Assembly (NCBI GenBank): GCA_036172665.1
Contig: CM069871.1
Coordinates: 1,612,001-1,676,000 of the forward strand
Direction: 5' to 3'
Source of the DNA: Prosopocoilus inquinatus
Taxonomy: Eukaryota; Arthropoda; Insecta; Coleoptera; Lucanidae
DNA: 64,000 nt
Shown here: positions 1 through 9,610 of the stretch, in pieces
Position numbering within the stretch: the first letter of the stretch is position 1
Layout of the letters: each line of letters opens with the position of its first letter
The notes under the pieces: model-generated
Databases searched by the model: none
What the model was told of the DNA's origin: nothing
The model's input: the letters and a program-made list of their open reading frames with translations, nothing else
Position numbers and translations under genes: made by a program

Positions 1-221
1 TGGTTTTTATTTCGCACATGTTTGTTCTTCACTTGAAATAATTTCTTTTCTTCCTTTCTGCTATGACGTAACGTTTAATGCCCGTTTGTAGCCCTTTCAC
101 TTAAAACTTTAAGTCCTATTTAAGCCCGATCTTACCACCTCTAGATAAATTTAACCGCCGGTTAACATCCTTGGAAACTATAATCACAAAGCAACACAAA
201 ACCTGTGGCTGTAATCCAAAT

Positions 222-440
222 AAATAGTGAGAAAACCCCTCGACCACATTAATTCACTGAAAGCGAATACGTATTTCGGTAACGAAGTTACCATCTTCAG
301 CGCTAAACTGATATTAAACTTTAAAACAACAAATAAACTAAACTAGACTAGCCGCACTCCCCCCTCACTTTCTTTGTACCGTATTATGCATGCAAAGCAA
401 ACCGGGATTCTTCGAAAATCTAAAGGTCGAAGAGGCAAGA
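222..440 (-). repeat. Left inverted pLTR arm of the PLE
   Basis: This arm is an almost exact reverse complement of 1709-1927. It holds an HHR-type motif on the - strand (262-304). Its inner edge falls inside the RT frame: an in-frame stop at 421-423 lies within the arm and RT coding starts at 424. Confidence 0.88.
262..304 (-). ncRNA. Hammerhead ribozyme motif in left PLE arm
   Basis: Read on the - strand: agcg, core CTGAAGA, one extra T, stem II ggtaac/gttacc with a ttc loop, GAAA, a two-base-pair stem III closed by an acgt loop, the NUH triplet ATT, then cgct closing a four-base-pair stem I. Minimal type I hammerheads with tiny stem III are established in PLE termini. The extra base between A9 and stem II departs from the strict consensus. 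Activity is inferred, not shown. Confidence 0.7.
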
Positions 441-1332
441 TTTTTCTGTTAAAAATTCATTAGAATTTATTGAAAAATTAAAAAATCTAGAAATAAAACC
501 AAACGAAATTTTAGTATCCTTCGATGTCACTTCGTTATTTCCTAGTATACCTGTAAAAACCACCTTAGATTACCTGAAAGAACTTTTATCAAAGAATAGC
601 TTCGATAAGGAGGAAGTGGATGAATTAATAAAACTCACTAGTTTATGCATGAATCAAAATTTCTTTAAATTTAACAACGAGTTTTACCAACAATTGGAAG
701 GGGCAGCCATGGGAAATAGCTTGTCACCGTTTATGGCAAATCTGTTTATGGGTAAATTTGAAACGGAACTTAAAGCCTCTTTAGATTATTTCCCTAAAAT
801 CTGGGTGAGATACGTCGATGATATATTTTGTGTTTTTGACCAAAGTAAATGTTCACTAGAGGAATTCCTTAAAAGTTTAAACTCTAAATTCACCACCATC
901 AAATTTACCTATGAAATTGAAACTAACAATAAACTACCCTTTTTAGACACATTAGTAACTAGAAATAGTAATAAATTAGAATTTAACGTTTATAGGAAAT
1001 CTACTAATGTTAATAGATTCATTCCCGCGGATTCAAATCATTGCAAACAATATAAATTAGCGGCCTTAAATTTCTTAGTGCATAGGATGCTGACATTCCC
1101 TTTATCAACTGTTAATTATAGTAAAGAACTTCAAGAAATTATTAAAATCGCCACGTACAATGGTTACCAATCCGATGTAATCTATAACATTATTAGAAAA
1201 CAAAAACAAAAATTAGAGATTAATAAAATAACCACACTAAATTCTGACAAAATAGGTGAGGTAGATTATAAGAAAATTGTAAAAATGCCGTTTTATCCTC
1301 AATATACTAAAGGGTTGAATACAATTTTTTAA
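424..1332 (+). pseudogene. PLE reverse transcriptase, N-terminally truncated, frameshifted at its end
   Basis: This is an open frame of about 302 codons. Motif A is SFDVTSLFPSIPV (about residues 31-43). Motif B is QLEGAAMGNSLSPFMANLFM. The catalytic YVDDIF box follows, then LPFLDTLV. The order and wording are those of PLE-type RTs, which are related to telomerase rather than to LINE or LTR enzymes. The upstream fingers region is absent because the left inverted arm abuts it. The frame ends at 1330-1332 where a t-run (6 t) appears to carry one extra base; in the next frame the protein reading continues into the endonuclease linker. It therefore looks like a recently disabled polymerase with its catalytic aspartates retained. 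A start codon cannot be assigned; GTG at 616 is only the first start-like codon. Confidence 0.88.
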
Positions 1333-1729
1333 AAAATTAGGTTTAAGAATAGTTTACACCAACAATAACAGCTTAAAATCGTTGCTGGGAAATCCAAAAG
1401 ATAAAGTAGATTCGGAGGATAAATCAGGTATATATAAAATTAGTTGTAAAAATTGTGATCAAATTTATGTAGGGCAAACAAAAAGATCCTTAAAAATTAG
1501 ATTCAAAGAACACTTGGCTCATTTAAAATACAAACGCTTTGATAAATCCAGTGTTGCCTTACACATGCTTGAAAACAATCATTCGGTAAATAAAATAGAT
1601 TTAATCAAACAAATTAATAACAAAACAAACCTAGATTCTTTCGAAAGCTTGGAGATTCACAAAAATAGGAATAGATTAATGAATTTTGAGAAGTCCGGGC
1701 CGACCGCTTCTTGCCTCTTCGACCTTTAG
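1333..1729 (+). pseudogene. PLE GIY-YIG endonuclease domain (out of frame with the RT)
   Basis: This is the C-terminal endonuclease of the PLE. After a linker (LRIVYTNNNSLKSLLGNP) come SGIYKIS and CDQIYVGQT, the GIY and YVG halves of the GIY-YIG fold, then an arginine segment (SLKIRFKEHL), a histidine segment (ALHMLENNHSV) and a glutamate segment (ESLEIHK). A paired cysteine (CKNC) precedes the YVG, as in many PLE endonucleases. The domain nicks the target DNA to prime reverse transcription. It lies in another frame from the RT because of one inserted base near 1325-1332. The last residues run into the right inverted arm and stop at 1729. Confidence 0.88.
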
Positions 1730-1927
1730 ATTTTCGAAGAATCCCGGTTTGCTTTGCATGCATAATACGGTACAAAGAAAGTGAGGGGGGAGTGCGGCTA
1801 GTCTAGTTTAGTTTATTTGTTGTTTTAAAGTTTAATATCAGTTTAGCGCTGAAGATGGTAACTTCGTTACCGAAATACGTATTCGCTTTCAGTGAATTAA
1901 TGTGGTCGAGGGGTTTTCTCACTATTT
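1709..1927 (+). repeat. Right inverted pLTR arm of the PLE
   Basis: This is the reverse complement of 222-440. It overlaps the last codons of the endonuclease frame and carries the sense-strand HHR motif at 1845-1887. It ends directly at the right target duplication. Confidence 0.88.
1845..1887 (+). ncRNA. Hammerhead ribozyme motif in right PLE arm (sense)
   Basis: Stem I is agcg (1845-1848) with cgct (1884-1887). The core CTGAAGA is at 849-855 of this kilobase, then an extra T, stem II 1857-1862/1866-1871, GAAA 1872-1875, a short stem III across tacgta, and the predicted cleavage after T1883. The motif lies in the same sense as the RT, as expected for processing of the PLE transcript. Confidence 0.72.
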
Positions 1928-2125
1928 ATCCTTGGAAACCTTTGTGCTGATAATAGTTTCCTAGGATATTAACCGACGGTTAAATTTATCAGGAGGTGGT
2001 AAGATCGGACCTAAAATGCTTAAAGGGACACTTTTATAATAACAGAAAGTGTCACTTTAACCACTTAAGTAGAACTTAAAAAATTTAAGTGGAAGTGATG
2101 CAAACGGGCATTAGTACGACTTCGC

Positions 2126-2503
2126 GAGTGACACTTAAAAATTTTTTGAAGGTTAAAGGTAAAAATCTGTGAAGTCATATTTAAACAGCGTCATCTCGAA
2201 AAAAGAAAAATTACAGGAAACTGTAAGTGTCTACCATTTTTTGTTTTGTTTTCGAGCGTAACCTGTTTCAGGAATTTTAAGCGTCTTTCGGACACATTTT
2301 AAGAATAAGTTGGCGACATTGTCTGCAAAAGATCTGGCAACGCTGGACACAAATCTGAAATCTGGTCCCTAAAACATCAAAGGTTCCAAAGCGAAGCGTC
2401 GTTTTGGATTCTTTCTGTGCCTTTTTTCTACGGATTTTAATCATTGAATAGATTGTGCGATTTTGGCAACGATTTTTCAATGTTTTTGTTTTAATGAACA
2501 GAT
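2126..2503. other. Non-coding; degenerate dispersed-repeat fragment
   Basis: The stretch 2160-2270 (tctgtgaagtcatatttaaa, ttacaggaaactgtaa) resembles parts of 4850-5220 in inverted form. It is probably an old repeat. No exon is seen. Confidence 0.4.
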
Positions 2504-2660
2504 AAAACAGCGACATCTTACGATCGTTTTGTGTTTTTGGTTTGCGGTGGAAATTTTGAGCTACGTTTCCGCTGACGAAGCCTCAAACAGGGCTGAAACA
2601 GCTGTATATAGGCTGCTCCAGGCTTTCACTGCAATTAAAAACGATTTGCAACAATTTTTT
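2504..2660 (+). mobile_element. Small HHR-bearing dispersed element (degenerate copy)
   Basis: It begins near cagcgacatcttacgatcg and ends with ctgcaattaaaaacgattt, both shared with the element at 11372-11632. The internal module (2566-2612) has core CTGACGA, stem II AGCC/GGCT, GAAA and stem III ACAGCTGT. The 3' strand of stem I (tatagg) no longer pairs with tttccg. It is a decayed copy of the hammerhead element. Confidence 0.6.
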
Positions 2661-3129
2661 TTGCTTTATTTGTTCAAAAATTAATTTAAGCAAAACAATA
2701 TAACAGAGAAACAAATGAAGGCGTCAGATTAAAACGTGACCGATTTTTACCGCCGCCGTCACTGTTTCAGTCTAACCGTTGTTTTCATGATTTTGTGCAA
2801 TTTAACCGTTCACTTAACGCAACCATAAGTTTATTTTTAAAAAGAATCATCCTGAACTCATTTTATGTTGTTGCAGATTTGAAATTGGCGCCTAAATATG
2901 GATGTCTATGGATCTTTTAGTGACATATATAGACTATATTGAACTTAAGGTTGGCATCACTGGATCTGTTAGTCACTTATGTTTTGGATACCTTATTTGA
3001 GTTATTACACACGCGGACATGCGGAACATTAATTTTAGAAGCTTAGAACGCAAATTGAATCCCAAATTAATTACGTGAAGGGCAGTAAGTTATGCTAAGC
3101 ATGGGCATAGTTTAAGGTTATAAACTTAC
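2661..3129. other. Intron of the nAChR gene (downstream of the exon on the - strand)
   Basis: The donor GTAAGT (- strand, 3129-3124) opens this intron. No further receptor exon is visible between here and position 1, so the next exon lies to the left of the window. Confidence 0.6.
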
Positions 3130-3312
3130 CACGTCGATAAGTTGAGAGAGGCGCAGGCCCATTTTAACGGTGAGCCGGTCGGAGTTGTTGCCAACGGGCC
3201 GTATGAGGCGATTATAATTTGACAAGAGATCATCGTAAAGTCGCTTAGCTTCCGGGTTACAGAACACCAGAGGCAACCCTCCCAGCAACAGCCACGCGAG
3301 CAGGGGCTCCAT
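3130..3312 (-). CDS. Nicotinic acetylcholine receptor alpha subunit, N-terminal exon
   Basis: This exon encodes a signal peptide ([18 protein letters not shown]) followed at once by [16 protein letters not shown], then [14 protein letters not shown] and [12 protein letters not shown]. That is the start of the extracellular ligand-binding domain of insect alpha-type nAChR subunits, which form pentameric cation channels at cholinergic synapses. The exon ends after V in phase 0 at a GTAAGT donor (3129-3124), which I recall as the conserved position of an nAChR intron. I chose the ATG at 3312 because the signal peptide follows directly; an in-frame ATG four codons upstream (3324) is possible. Candidate acceptors upstream (tgttccag, ttattacag) suggest a 5'UTR intron. 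The sequence suits the alpha3/alpha4 class best, but the subtype is not resolved. The rest of the gene is outside the window. Confidence 0.88.
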
Positions 3313-3324
3313 CGCATCGCACAA

Positions 3325-4850
3325 AAACTGGAACAGGCAAATTAGTTTCGCTGTAATAAGGAATTTCCAGGGTGGAGATTTTATCGGAAAATTGTTCCTT
3401 GACGATCTTTAAGTGCCACTGAATACGATTTCAGATTGCGGAGATTAATCAACGCGCACGTGCTATTTATTCCCTTTGGTATTCTTAAAACTGTACTACT
3501 CAATTAAAATAGTAATTAATGAATAGTTAATTAGTATATCTAATATTATTTCGTTTACTTACATCATAAAATAAAGCATTTTTTAAATCAACCGCGTCGC
3601 CGAACGTCAGACTGTCAAGATGGCCGCAAACAAAAGCATCTCAGTTGTTAATCTCGACCTCCTTTTTATTTTCCACGTAAAGCATTAATTATTAATAGTT
3701 TTTAAAAGTGCTTGCGTTCAGAACGAAAGAACAACACGTAATTCACAAAATAAAACATGAATAAGGCCCTCAACATTAATTCTGTGCAAATTACTGCAAA
3801 CTTCATTAAAATTAATCTCGCACCCAAAGTGCCTTGTCTCTGACGTCATCGATTCTAGCCTCTATACCGAAGTGCATTGTTTCTTACGCCATAGATTTTA
3901 GTCTCGATCCCAAAATGCATTATTTGTGACTAATTTTGTATGAAGGATAAATTATTTAAAACAAATGTGAAAATTAATTCCGCTTAAAATGATAAACAAT
4001 TTTTAATTGAGAAGACGATGCATGAATTTTATTAGAAAGGTTAGAAATGGGAATAAAGAAGCAAAGTCGTCGGTGATTGGTAAATTCAATCAGATGGCGA
4101 TGGCGTCGATCAAAGAACGGAATGTTGGGAAGAACGAACCGCCATTTTCCGTTTTCAGAAGGAAATGGGTAGAGAAATGTTAAGAAAATGTTCAACTTGA
4201 GTGAGTACTCTACTATACCAGCAGTTTTACTTAATTTTACTTTTCCAGATGCACAGAGTGTTAAAATTTATTCCCTCTATAACGTAGGTATACACATGCA
4301 GATATTAAATTCCAAGAGGGTACTGCGTCGTTATTAATAATTCTGATTTATCACCTTTGTAGATACGCCAGGTGTTAAATTCGAAATTTAATCCGAAAAA
4401 CTATTTTCCGTACCTACCGCAAATAAAAAATAATCTTTTTGCTTTCTAGAAAACAGAAGAAAGAAAAGGACAAGATGGAGAGATTCGGATTGGGATTGGG
4501 ATAGACCAAGCATATATAAATGGAAACGTTCAATGCTGCCAACTCTCTGGATTCAAATTACCGTGTTCATGGGTCAAAAGTATCGCGTTTTAAAAACAAA
4601 AATGTGTCCAGCATCTAGTAAAAGATAATAACACAACGATGCACAAGTAGGCTACTTTATTTTTAAGGAGCGTCTCCCCGCATCGCTGCACAAATTTCCC
4701 CATTTTCCCCTCTCAGGAAGTTATAAAATCCCCACAAGTATAGGTTATGTATATTTTCCCCAAGTAACTGGCACCTTGGCACTTTGACGAGATGGTTTCT
4801 TAAAATAACAACAAAACGGAAGAGTTAAATTAATCGAAGGGAATTCGTAG
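3325..4850. other. Upstream flank or 5' intron of nAChR; nothing recognised
   Basis: Mostly AT-rich sequence without convincing exons on either strand. Possible 5'UTR exons of the receptor cannot be recognised by eye. Confidence 0.4.
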
Positions 4851-5235
4851 ATAATTACAGTTTCCTGTAATTTTTATTTCTCCAAAATGTTTCTGTTTAA
4901 ATACGATTTCATAAATTTATAGAAGTTTTGAGCTTCTCAAATCAACAAAGCTTTCAAAATTTTTAAATCTCATTTTTGAAGTAGCGTTTAAACAGTAACA
5001 TGTAAAAAAAAATTGTCACGTCAAAAAGCGATCGTAAGATGTCGCTGTTTTATCTTTTCAGTAACATTTACAACAATTACGGTTTCCAGTAATTACTCTT
5101 TCTCCAAAATGTTGCTGGTTCAATGCGACTTCAAAGATGAGTTTTAAACATTTTGAAAGGTTTCAGATTTGAGAAGCTGTTTTTTAAATCTGTGAAATCG
5201 TATTTAAACGGCAAGGTTGCGTTCAGATTTATACG
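4851..5235. repeat. Old duplicated repeat block
   Basis: Two related halves (about 4857-4990 and 5076-5215) share tttcc-gtaatt, tttctccaaaatgtt and a stretch near ttgagaagct. Between them, 5030-5056 carries the inverted form of the cagcgacatcttacgatcg terminus seen at 2504 and 11372. Confidence 0.45.
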
Positions 5236-5270
5236 GTAGGGTGCAACGTGGGCGTGGGTAATCGTGTCTT

Positions 5271-5485
5271 ACTCGCTCACGATTATTGACATATCTTGTG
5301 TCTCTTTCATCCGTTTCAAGAAGTCTTGTGCTTACATCACTGCCGTGGCAACAAACGAAATTTCACTCCTACTCAAATAGCGGAATGAGAAAAATTCGCC
5401 CGTTGCCTTGGCAACGATGTACAAACACAAGATTTCCTGAAACGGATGAAAGAGACGCAAGATATGTCAATAATCGTGAGTGAGA
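5271..5485. mobile_element. Foldback MITE
   Basis: Inverted arms of about 58 bp start with gctcacgattattgacatat and end with its complement (atatgtcaataatcgtgag). They share tcatccgtttcaag-type sequence further in, around a center of about 100 bp with two ttgcc/ggcaac runs. No coding capacity. Confidence 0.7.
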
Positions 5486-6042
5486 AAGGTGCCATGACAA
5501 CGGGCAAACGGAAAAGATCACCCGTTGTAGCGGAAATGATGTAAACGCAAGACTTCTGGAAGCAATTGAGCGAGATAAGTTAAATAAGTTAAAAATTACG
5601 ACCGAGAAAGACAGAGTTACGCACTACAGATGCAAAGTTTTTGAACGCACCTCATGACGTATTTTTAGTTAAGAAAATAGTCACAAATGTCAGCCGTCTT
5701 ATGTCATACTAAAAATCGCTTCACATTATCTGATTCTCCATTTGATTTCGAATTTGTCTTTGACAGAGATATAAAATTTATTCTTCTTCATATTCTTTGA
5801 GTTTTTATTTGAGTTACACGGTTTGAATTTTCATGTAACTTTTACAAAATAAAACCGTATCTAATCTCATTTTTCAATCATATTTCTTGAAGTCAAATAC
5901 AAAATCAAATATAAAATCGGATAGTGTAAACTGACGTGTACATTGACCAATTTGACAAATGAAAATTGACAATGACGGACTGGTCGATCCATGAAACGCA
6001 TTTTCGTTAGGGTTGCGTTCAACAATACCTTCTTCTGTCCTT
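5486..6042. other. Non-coding, no feature recognised
   Basis: AT-rich sequence with no exon, repeat boundary or RNA gene I can support. Confidence 0.4.
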
Positions 6043-7267
6043 CCTTGTATCAAGGTTGCCAGATCTTTTGTAATGTCACCAACTTGTTGATAAAATGTAG
6101 CCAAAAGGCGTTAATTTTTTTTTCAGAATCTAATTATAATACGTTACAAAAAAAAATTATATACAGCTTCCTGCATTTTTTCTTTCTCTAGAATCGTATT
6201 GTTTACATACTATAAAGAATAAAGATAAAAGTTGCTAGAAAATAAAAACAAACTAAACAAGCCAACAATACGATTAAGAAAAACGAAAAAAAAAATTAAC
6301 GACCGAAATACAGTGTGTGTAAAACAAAAGATCACAAAAAGCTTCAATAAAGTGCGAAAAATCAACTCGATATAAAAACAAAAGAGAAGTACATAGTGCA
6401 AAAGTATAAAGAAGAGGAAAAAACAAACAAAAACAAAAGAAGATCTACTACTTAGATGAACCAAAAACAAGTGAATCTCCAGACGAAAAAACTAGTAGAA
6501 AACAAAAGACAACTATAAAAGAGCGTCAACGAACAAAATGCAGAAAATCAATTAGGTAAAAATCAACAAAACAAAAATACAAAAGTATAAAATGAATTAA
6601 AAAAAAAACAGAAGATAGTAAGATGGACAAAAAAATGAAAATGGACGAAGTTTTTTTTACAAATAAAAACAAACTCGTAGGAAACAAAAGAGAACTGTGG
6701 AAACGAAATCGAAAAAACCATTTCGACTAAAAGGAAGATAAATGTGAAAAACAAAAGGCGAATGAACAGAAAAAAAAAAATTAGTGAAAAAATGACGAAA
6801 ACTTTTGCCAAAGTCAAGTCGAAAAAATCGGCAGGAAATAAATGGACAAAATAAAATAAGCGGATCATGAGTAAAATGCGAAACATTAATTCCTTAAAAC
6901 AAAAAAAAAAAAAAACACAAGAAGAAAAATAAAATGTATGCAAGACAAAAAAAAACGAGACTCGTGAGAGAGAGATTCTCGTCTACCTATAAATTAAAGT
7001 AGCGGCGTGACGGTCATTCTTGATCGTACTGTATATATTTTTTTGTTTTTCATCGACTCTGTGCTTTCAAATTTTTGGTCGGTGGTGTACTTTTATACCA
7101 AGGATTATATTAAATGCAGAATTTTGTCGTGAGTTGTTATGTGAAGAAAACAAGAAAGTAGCCCAAATCAAACGTCAGACGACAAATAAGATTTTTAAAC
7201 GCCAAATGTGTCTAAAATGTATCCCAAACGGCGGAATTTTGCCCAATCTGGCAACCCTGCCTTGTAC
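6043..7267. mobile_element. Non-autonomous hAT-type element with a CAAAAG-rich interior
   Basis: The ends CAAGGTTGCCAGAT (from 6051) and ATCTGGCAACCCTG (to 7259) are inverted copies with one mismatch. They are flanked by ccttgtat (6043-6050) and ccttgtac (7260-7267), a 7-of-8 match fitting the 8-bp target duplication of hAT transposons. The interior (about 6220-6960) is an A-rich block full of aaaacaaaag words. No transposase is present. Confidence 0.7.
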
Positions 7268-8404
7268 AGACAATCTAATTTAACAATTGCAAATCATTAC
7301 AGTATCAACAAAAATTTTAAATGTAAAAACTCTAATTAAAATTCTATCCCAGTTTTGGTGTGCAGGAGTTTTGATTATATCGCCATCTTTGATTAACGTA
7401 TTTTAACGATAACTAACGCGCACGTGGCAACACTTAAATTAAATAATTAATAAAGAATACCTCCAACTATGAAAGATAAGTGAGTTTTTCTCTTTATTAC
7501 TAATTACTATCGCTTGCTAAACCTCAATCTTTCTGAGTTTGTCGAGGAGGCGCTGTTCTGTATTGCTGTTGCGGTTGTGACCGACTTACTAGAGGGAATA
7601 TTTTTTTGTATTTGCCTTGTAAACTAGAAAACTGAGAATATAATTTGAAGAAGTCGATTTGAACAGAAAAAAAAGCGGTTTTTTTCACGTAGAACCCATA
7701 TGCACTTGACGGGGAATCGAACCCACATCTTAATTGCCCGTTGCTATTGAACTGAAACTGAAGTAACTCATCTATGTAAGCGCTTAATTACTTAGGGAAT
7801 TGAAATAAAAAAAAATATATATATAAAAATATTCTTGAGCTGCAATTATTTAAATGGCCAGCTTGTTCACCACGTAAGTTATTTTATTACGCTTGTCAGT
7901 TTGAATTATTTTCTACCGTACGAACGAGAACGCACGCTTTATATTTCGTGAAAATTTCCTTTTGTTGGGCGACATGTAAAACTCGTTGAATTTATTTGCG
8001 AGAGCGAACAAATTGCGACGGATTTCACCAGACCTCGTCCTCTTTAATTTTCCTTCGCCTCGCCCTTTATTGCACGCCTTTTTTTTGCGGTCGCTGTCGA
8101 GTGGTCTATTTTAAAGGATTAAGCATTTTACTACCTTTTTGTTGGTATTGAACGAGCGCGAACAAAAAGTAAGGACGGGATTTAAAAAAAAAAAGTATAA
8201 AATGAAGATAGTCCAGGGCTAGATTTGTATACGTTTGTTAATTAATTTTTTATTTTTTTTTGAGGTAAACGGAACACTGGATTTTATCAACACTGCGTTT
8301 TTCAGGAACTGGTCAAACCATTTACAGTTTCATAAAAAGAAAACCATGCTGAAAAGAATACGAGACCGTATAAGTATAGATACGTACAAACTCTTTGCAT
8401 AAAA
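7268..8404. other. Non-coding; one tRNA-like B-box fragment
   Basis: No exon is seen. On the - strand, 7713-7723 reads GGTTCGATTCC, a tRNA T-arm or pol III B-box sequence. The rest of a cloverleaf is not present. A short (at)n run lies near 7808. Confidence 0.45.
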
Positions 8405-9433
8405 TACAGGGTGATTTCTTATCATCTTTCCAAACTTCGACAAATGAAAGCCGATGTAATTTCACGAAGAAAACATCCTGTCAACATAGGTTCGATTTGC
8501 TTTTGTTTAGGAGATACAGCGATTTACAATTTTTTTTTTAAATTTTATAACAACTATTTATTGTAATGGTGCAGGCTACGATTAAAAAAATTTAAAAATC
8601 GTAGATATGCTCGTATAGCTAAAACTAAAACGTCTGCTGCCGTTTAAGAAAAAAAAAAAAAAAACAATTGAACATCGCGTTACGAAGATACACGTCAAAA
8701 GTTTTGGCTTTTTTGAATTCGCCGATAAATTCTAGCCTGAATTGATGGGTCGCATCATAGGTCTAACGCGAGCGGTTCTCGACTTTTGTTCATTTGTTTC
8801 TAATAGCCCAGTTCGAGAACCAATCAAGATAGACCCGTGGTGCGACCCATCATTTCAGGCTAGAATTTAACCGGGAGTTCAAAAATGCGACGGAAAGTAC
8901 AATTTTCCCATGTTTCCCGAAATTGCGTCGCCTATTTCTCTTCATAACGCGCATTTAAGAACGCGGAGCTCGATTTTTTTTTTAACTTTTAACGACGAAA
9001 GGCCAAAAATACGACGCGGGCTTCGTTAATTTTTGAAAATTCTATTATTTGGACGCAAATACGACGCGGAACACATTAATTTTTGAAACTTCAAATATTT
9101 GTTAAAAAATTTGGATTTGCGTTCCTCTCTCCTTCTCTTATGCACGGCCCTGCAGGAAACACGTCTCTCTCACTCACTCTCGTTGATTGAAGCAGTTTGC
9201 TGCGTTAGTTGCCGTCTGGATATTTATCTAATGTGTCGATTTCCGCCTACAGAAAACTTCTTAATTATCAAATTACTTAAAGTACTGTTTTTCTTTTGTT
9301 TTTAATATCTTTGAATTGCTATAACTTCTAAACAAAAACAAAACGGACTTATGTTGATAGGATGTTTTCTCCTTAGAATTACGTCTATTTTCATCCCCCG
9401 AAGTTTGAGACGGTGTTAACAAATCACCCTGTA
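8405..9433. mobile_element. TA-flanked MITE with long TIRs ending CAGGGTGATT
   Basis: The inverted ends of about 110 bp run CAGGGTGATTTCTTA... from 8407 and ...AAATCACCCTG to 9431. Both contain aagtttgag/ctt-type and aacatcctg/caggatgtt-related stretches. They are flanked by TA on both sides, with a longer aaaata/tatttt match, which fits a Tc1/mariner-type non-autonomous element. A second foldback is nested inside at 8714-8880 (gatgggtcgcatc / gtgcgacccatc). Confidence 0.72.
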
Positions 9434-9459
9434 TTTTCTTGCTTTTGTAACTAATAGTC

Positions 9460-9610
9460 TAAGGCCCGGTTTCTGGAAGAAATTTATGGGCCGTTTAGTT
9501 TAACTAAGGATTAGAATGTGACATACGTTATTTATACTGCTTAGTGTGTCACATTCTAATCATTAGTTAAACTAATCGGCCCATAAATCGCTTCCAGAAA
9601 CCGGGCCTTA
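9460..9610. mobile_element. Near-perfect hairpin MITE, copy 1
   Basis: The arms aaggcccggtttctggaag and cttccagaaaccgggcctt continue into a nearly perfect hairpin of about 150 bp (atgggccg, agtttaacta, ttagaatgtgacat and their complements). It is flanked by TA. A second copy lies at 11196-11347. Confidence 0.85.

Larger units (their letters stand above)
167..1939 (+). mobile_element. Penelope-like retroelement (PLE), 5'-truncated, inverted terminal arms
   Basis: The element has reverse transcriptase and GIY-YIG frames on the + strand, between 219-bp inverted arms (222-440 and 1709-1927). A 12-bp target duplication, atccttggaaac, lies at 167-178 and 1928-1939. The left arm carries about 43 extra bases (179-221) that are missing at the right end but present at the right end of the solo copy at 49870-50143, so the right end is slightly trimmed. 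PLE terminal repeats (pseudo-LTRs) are known in direct or inverted order; this copy is inverted. The N-terminal part of the RT is missing, because coding sequence starts directly at the inner edge of the left arm. The element is not autonomous as it stands. Confidence 0.88.
61..2125. mobile_element. Palindromic MITE-like element split by a PLE insertion
   Basis: The left part (about 61-166) and right part (about 1940-2125) are imperfect inverted copies. The left has taatgcccgtttg, cgatcttaccacct and ttaaccgccggttaa in order; the right has their complements in reverse order. Removing the PLE at 167-1939 rejoins a foldback element of roughly 300 bp. A related core (ggaaactattatc followed by taaatttatcaggaggt) recurs at 61127-61230, so this is a repeat family. 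No coding capacity is seen. The superfamily cannot be assigned. Confidence 0.6.

Noticed and set aside
3974..4195. Additional exon on the minus strand upstream of the nAChR exon
   Set aside because: The translation has no similarity to receptor sequence, and the signal peptide is already encoded in the 3130-3312 exon.
6563..6943. 126-codon F-rich frame
   Set aside because: Antisense of an A-rich block inside a hAT-type element.
7690..7760. tRNA gene on the minus strand
   Set aside because: Only the B-box or T-arm (GGTTCGATTCC) is present; there is no acceptor stem pairing and the distance to any A-box is too short.
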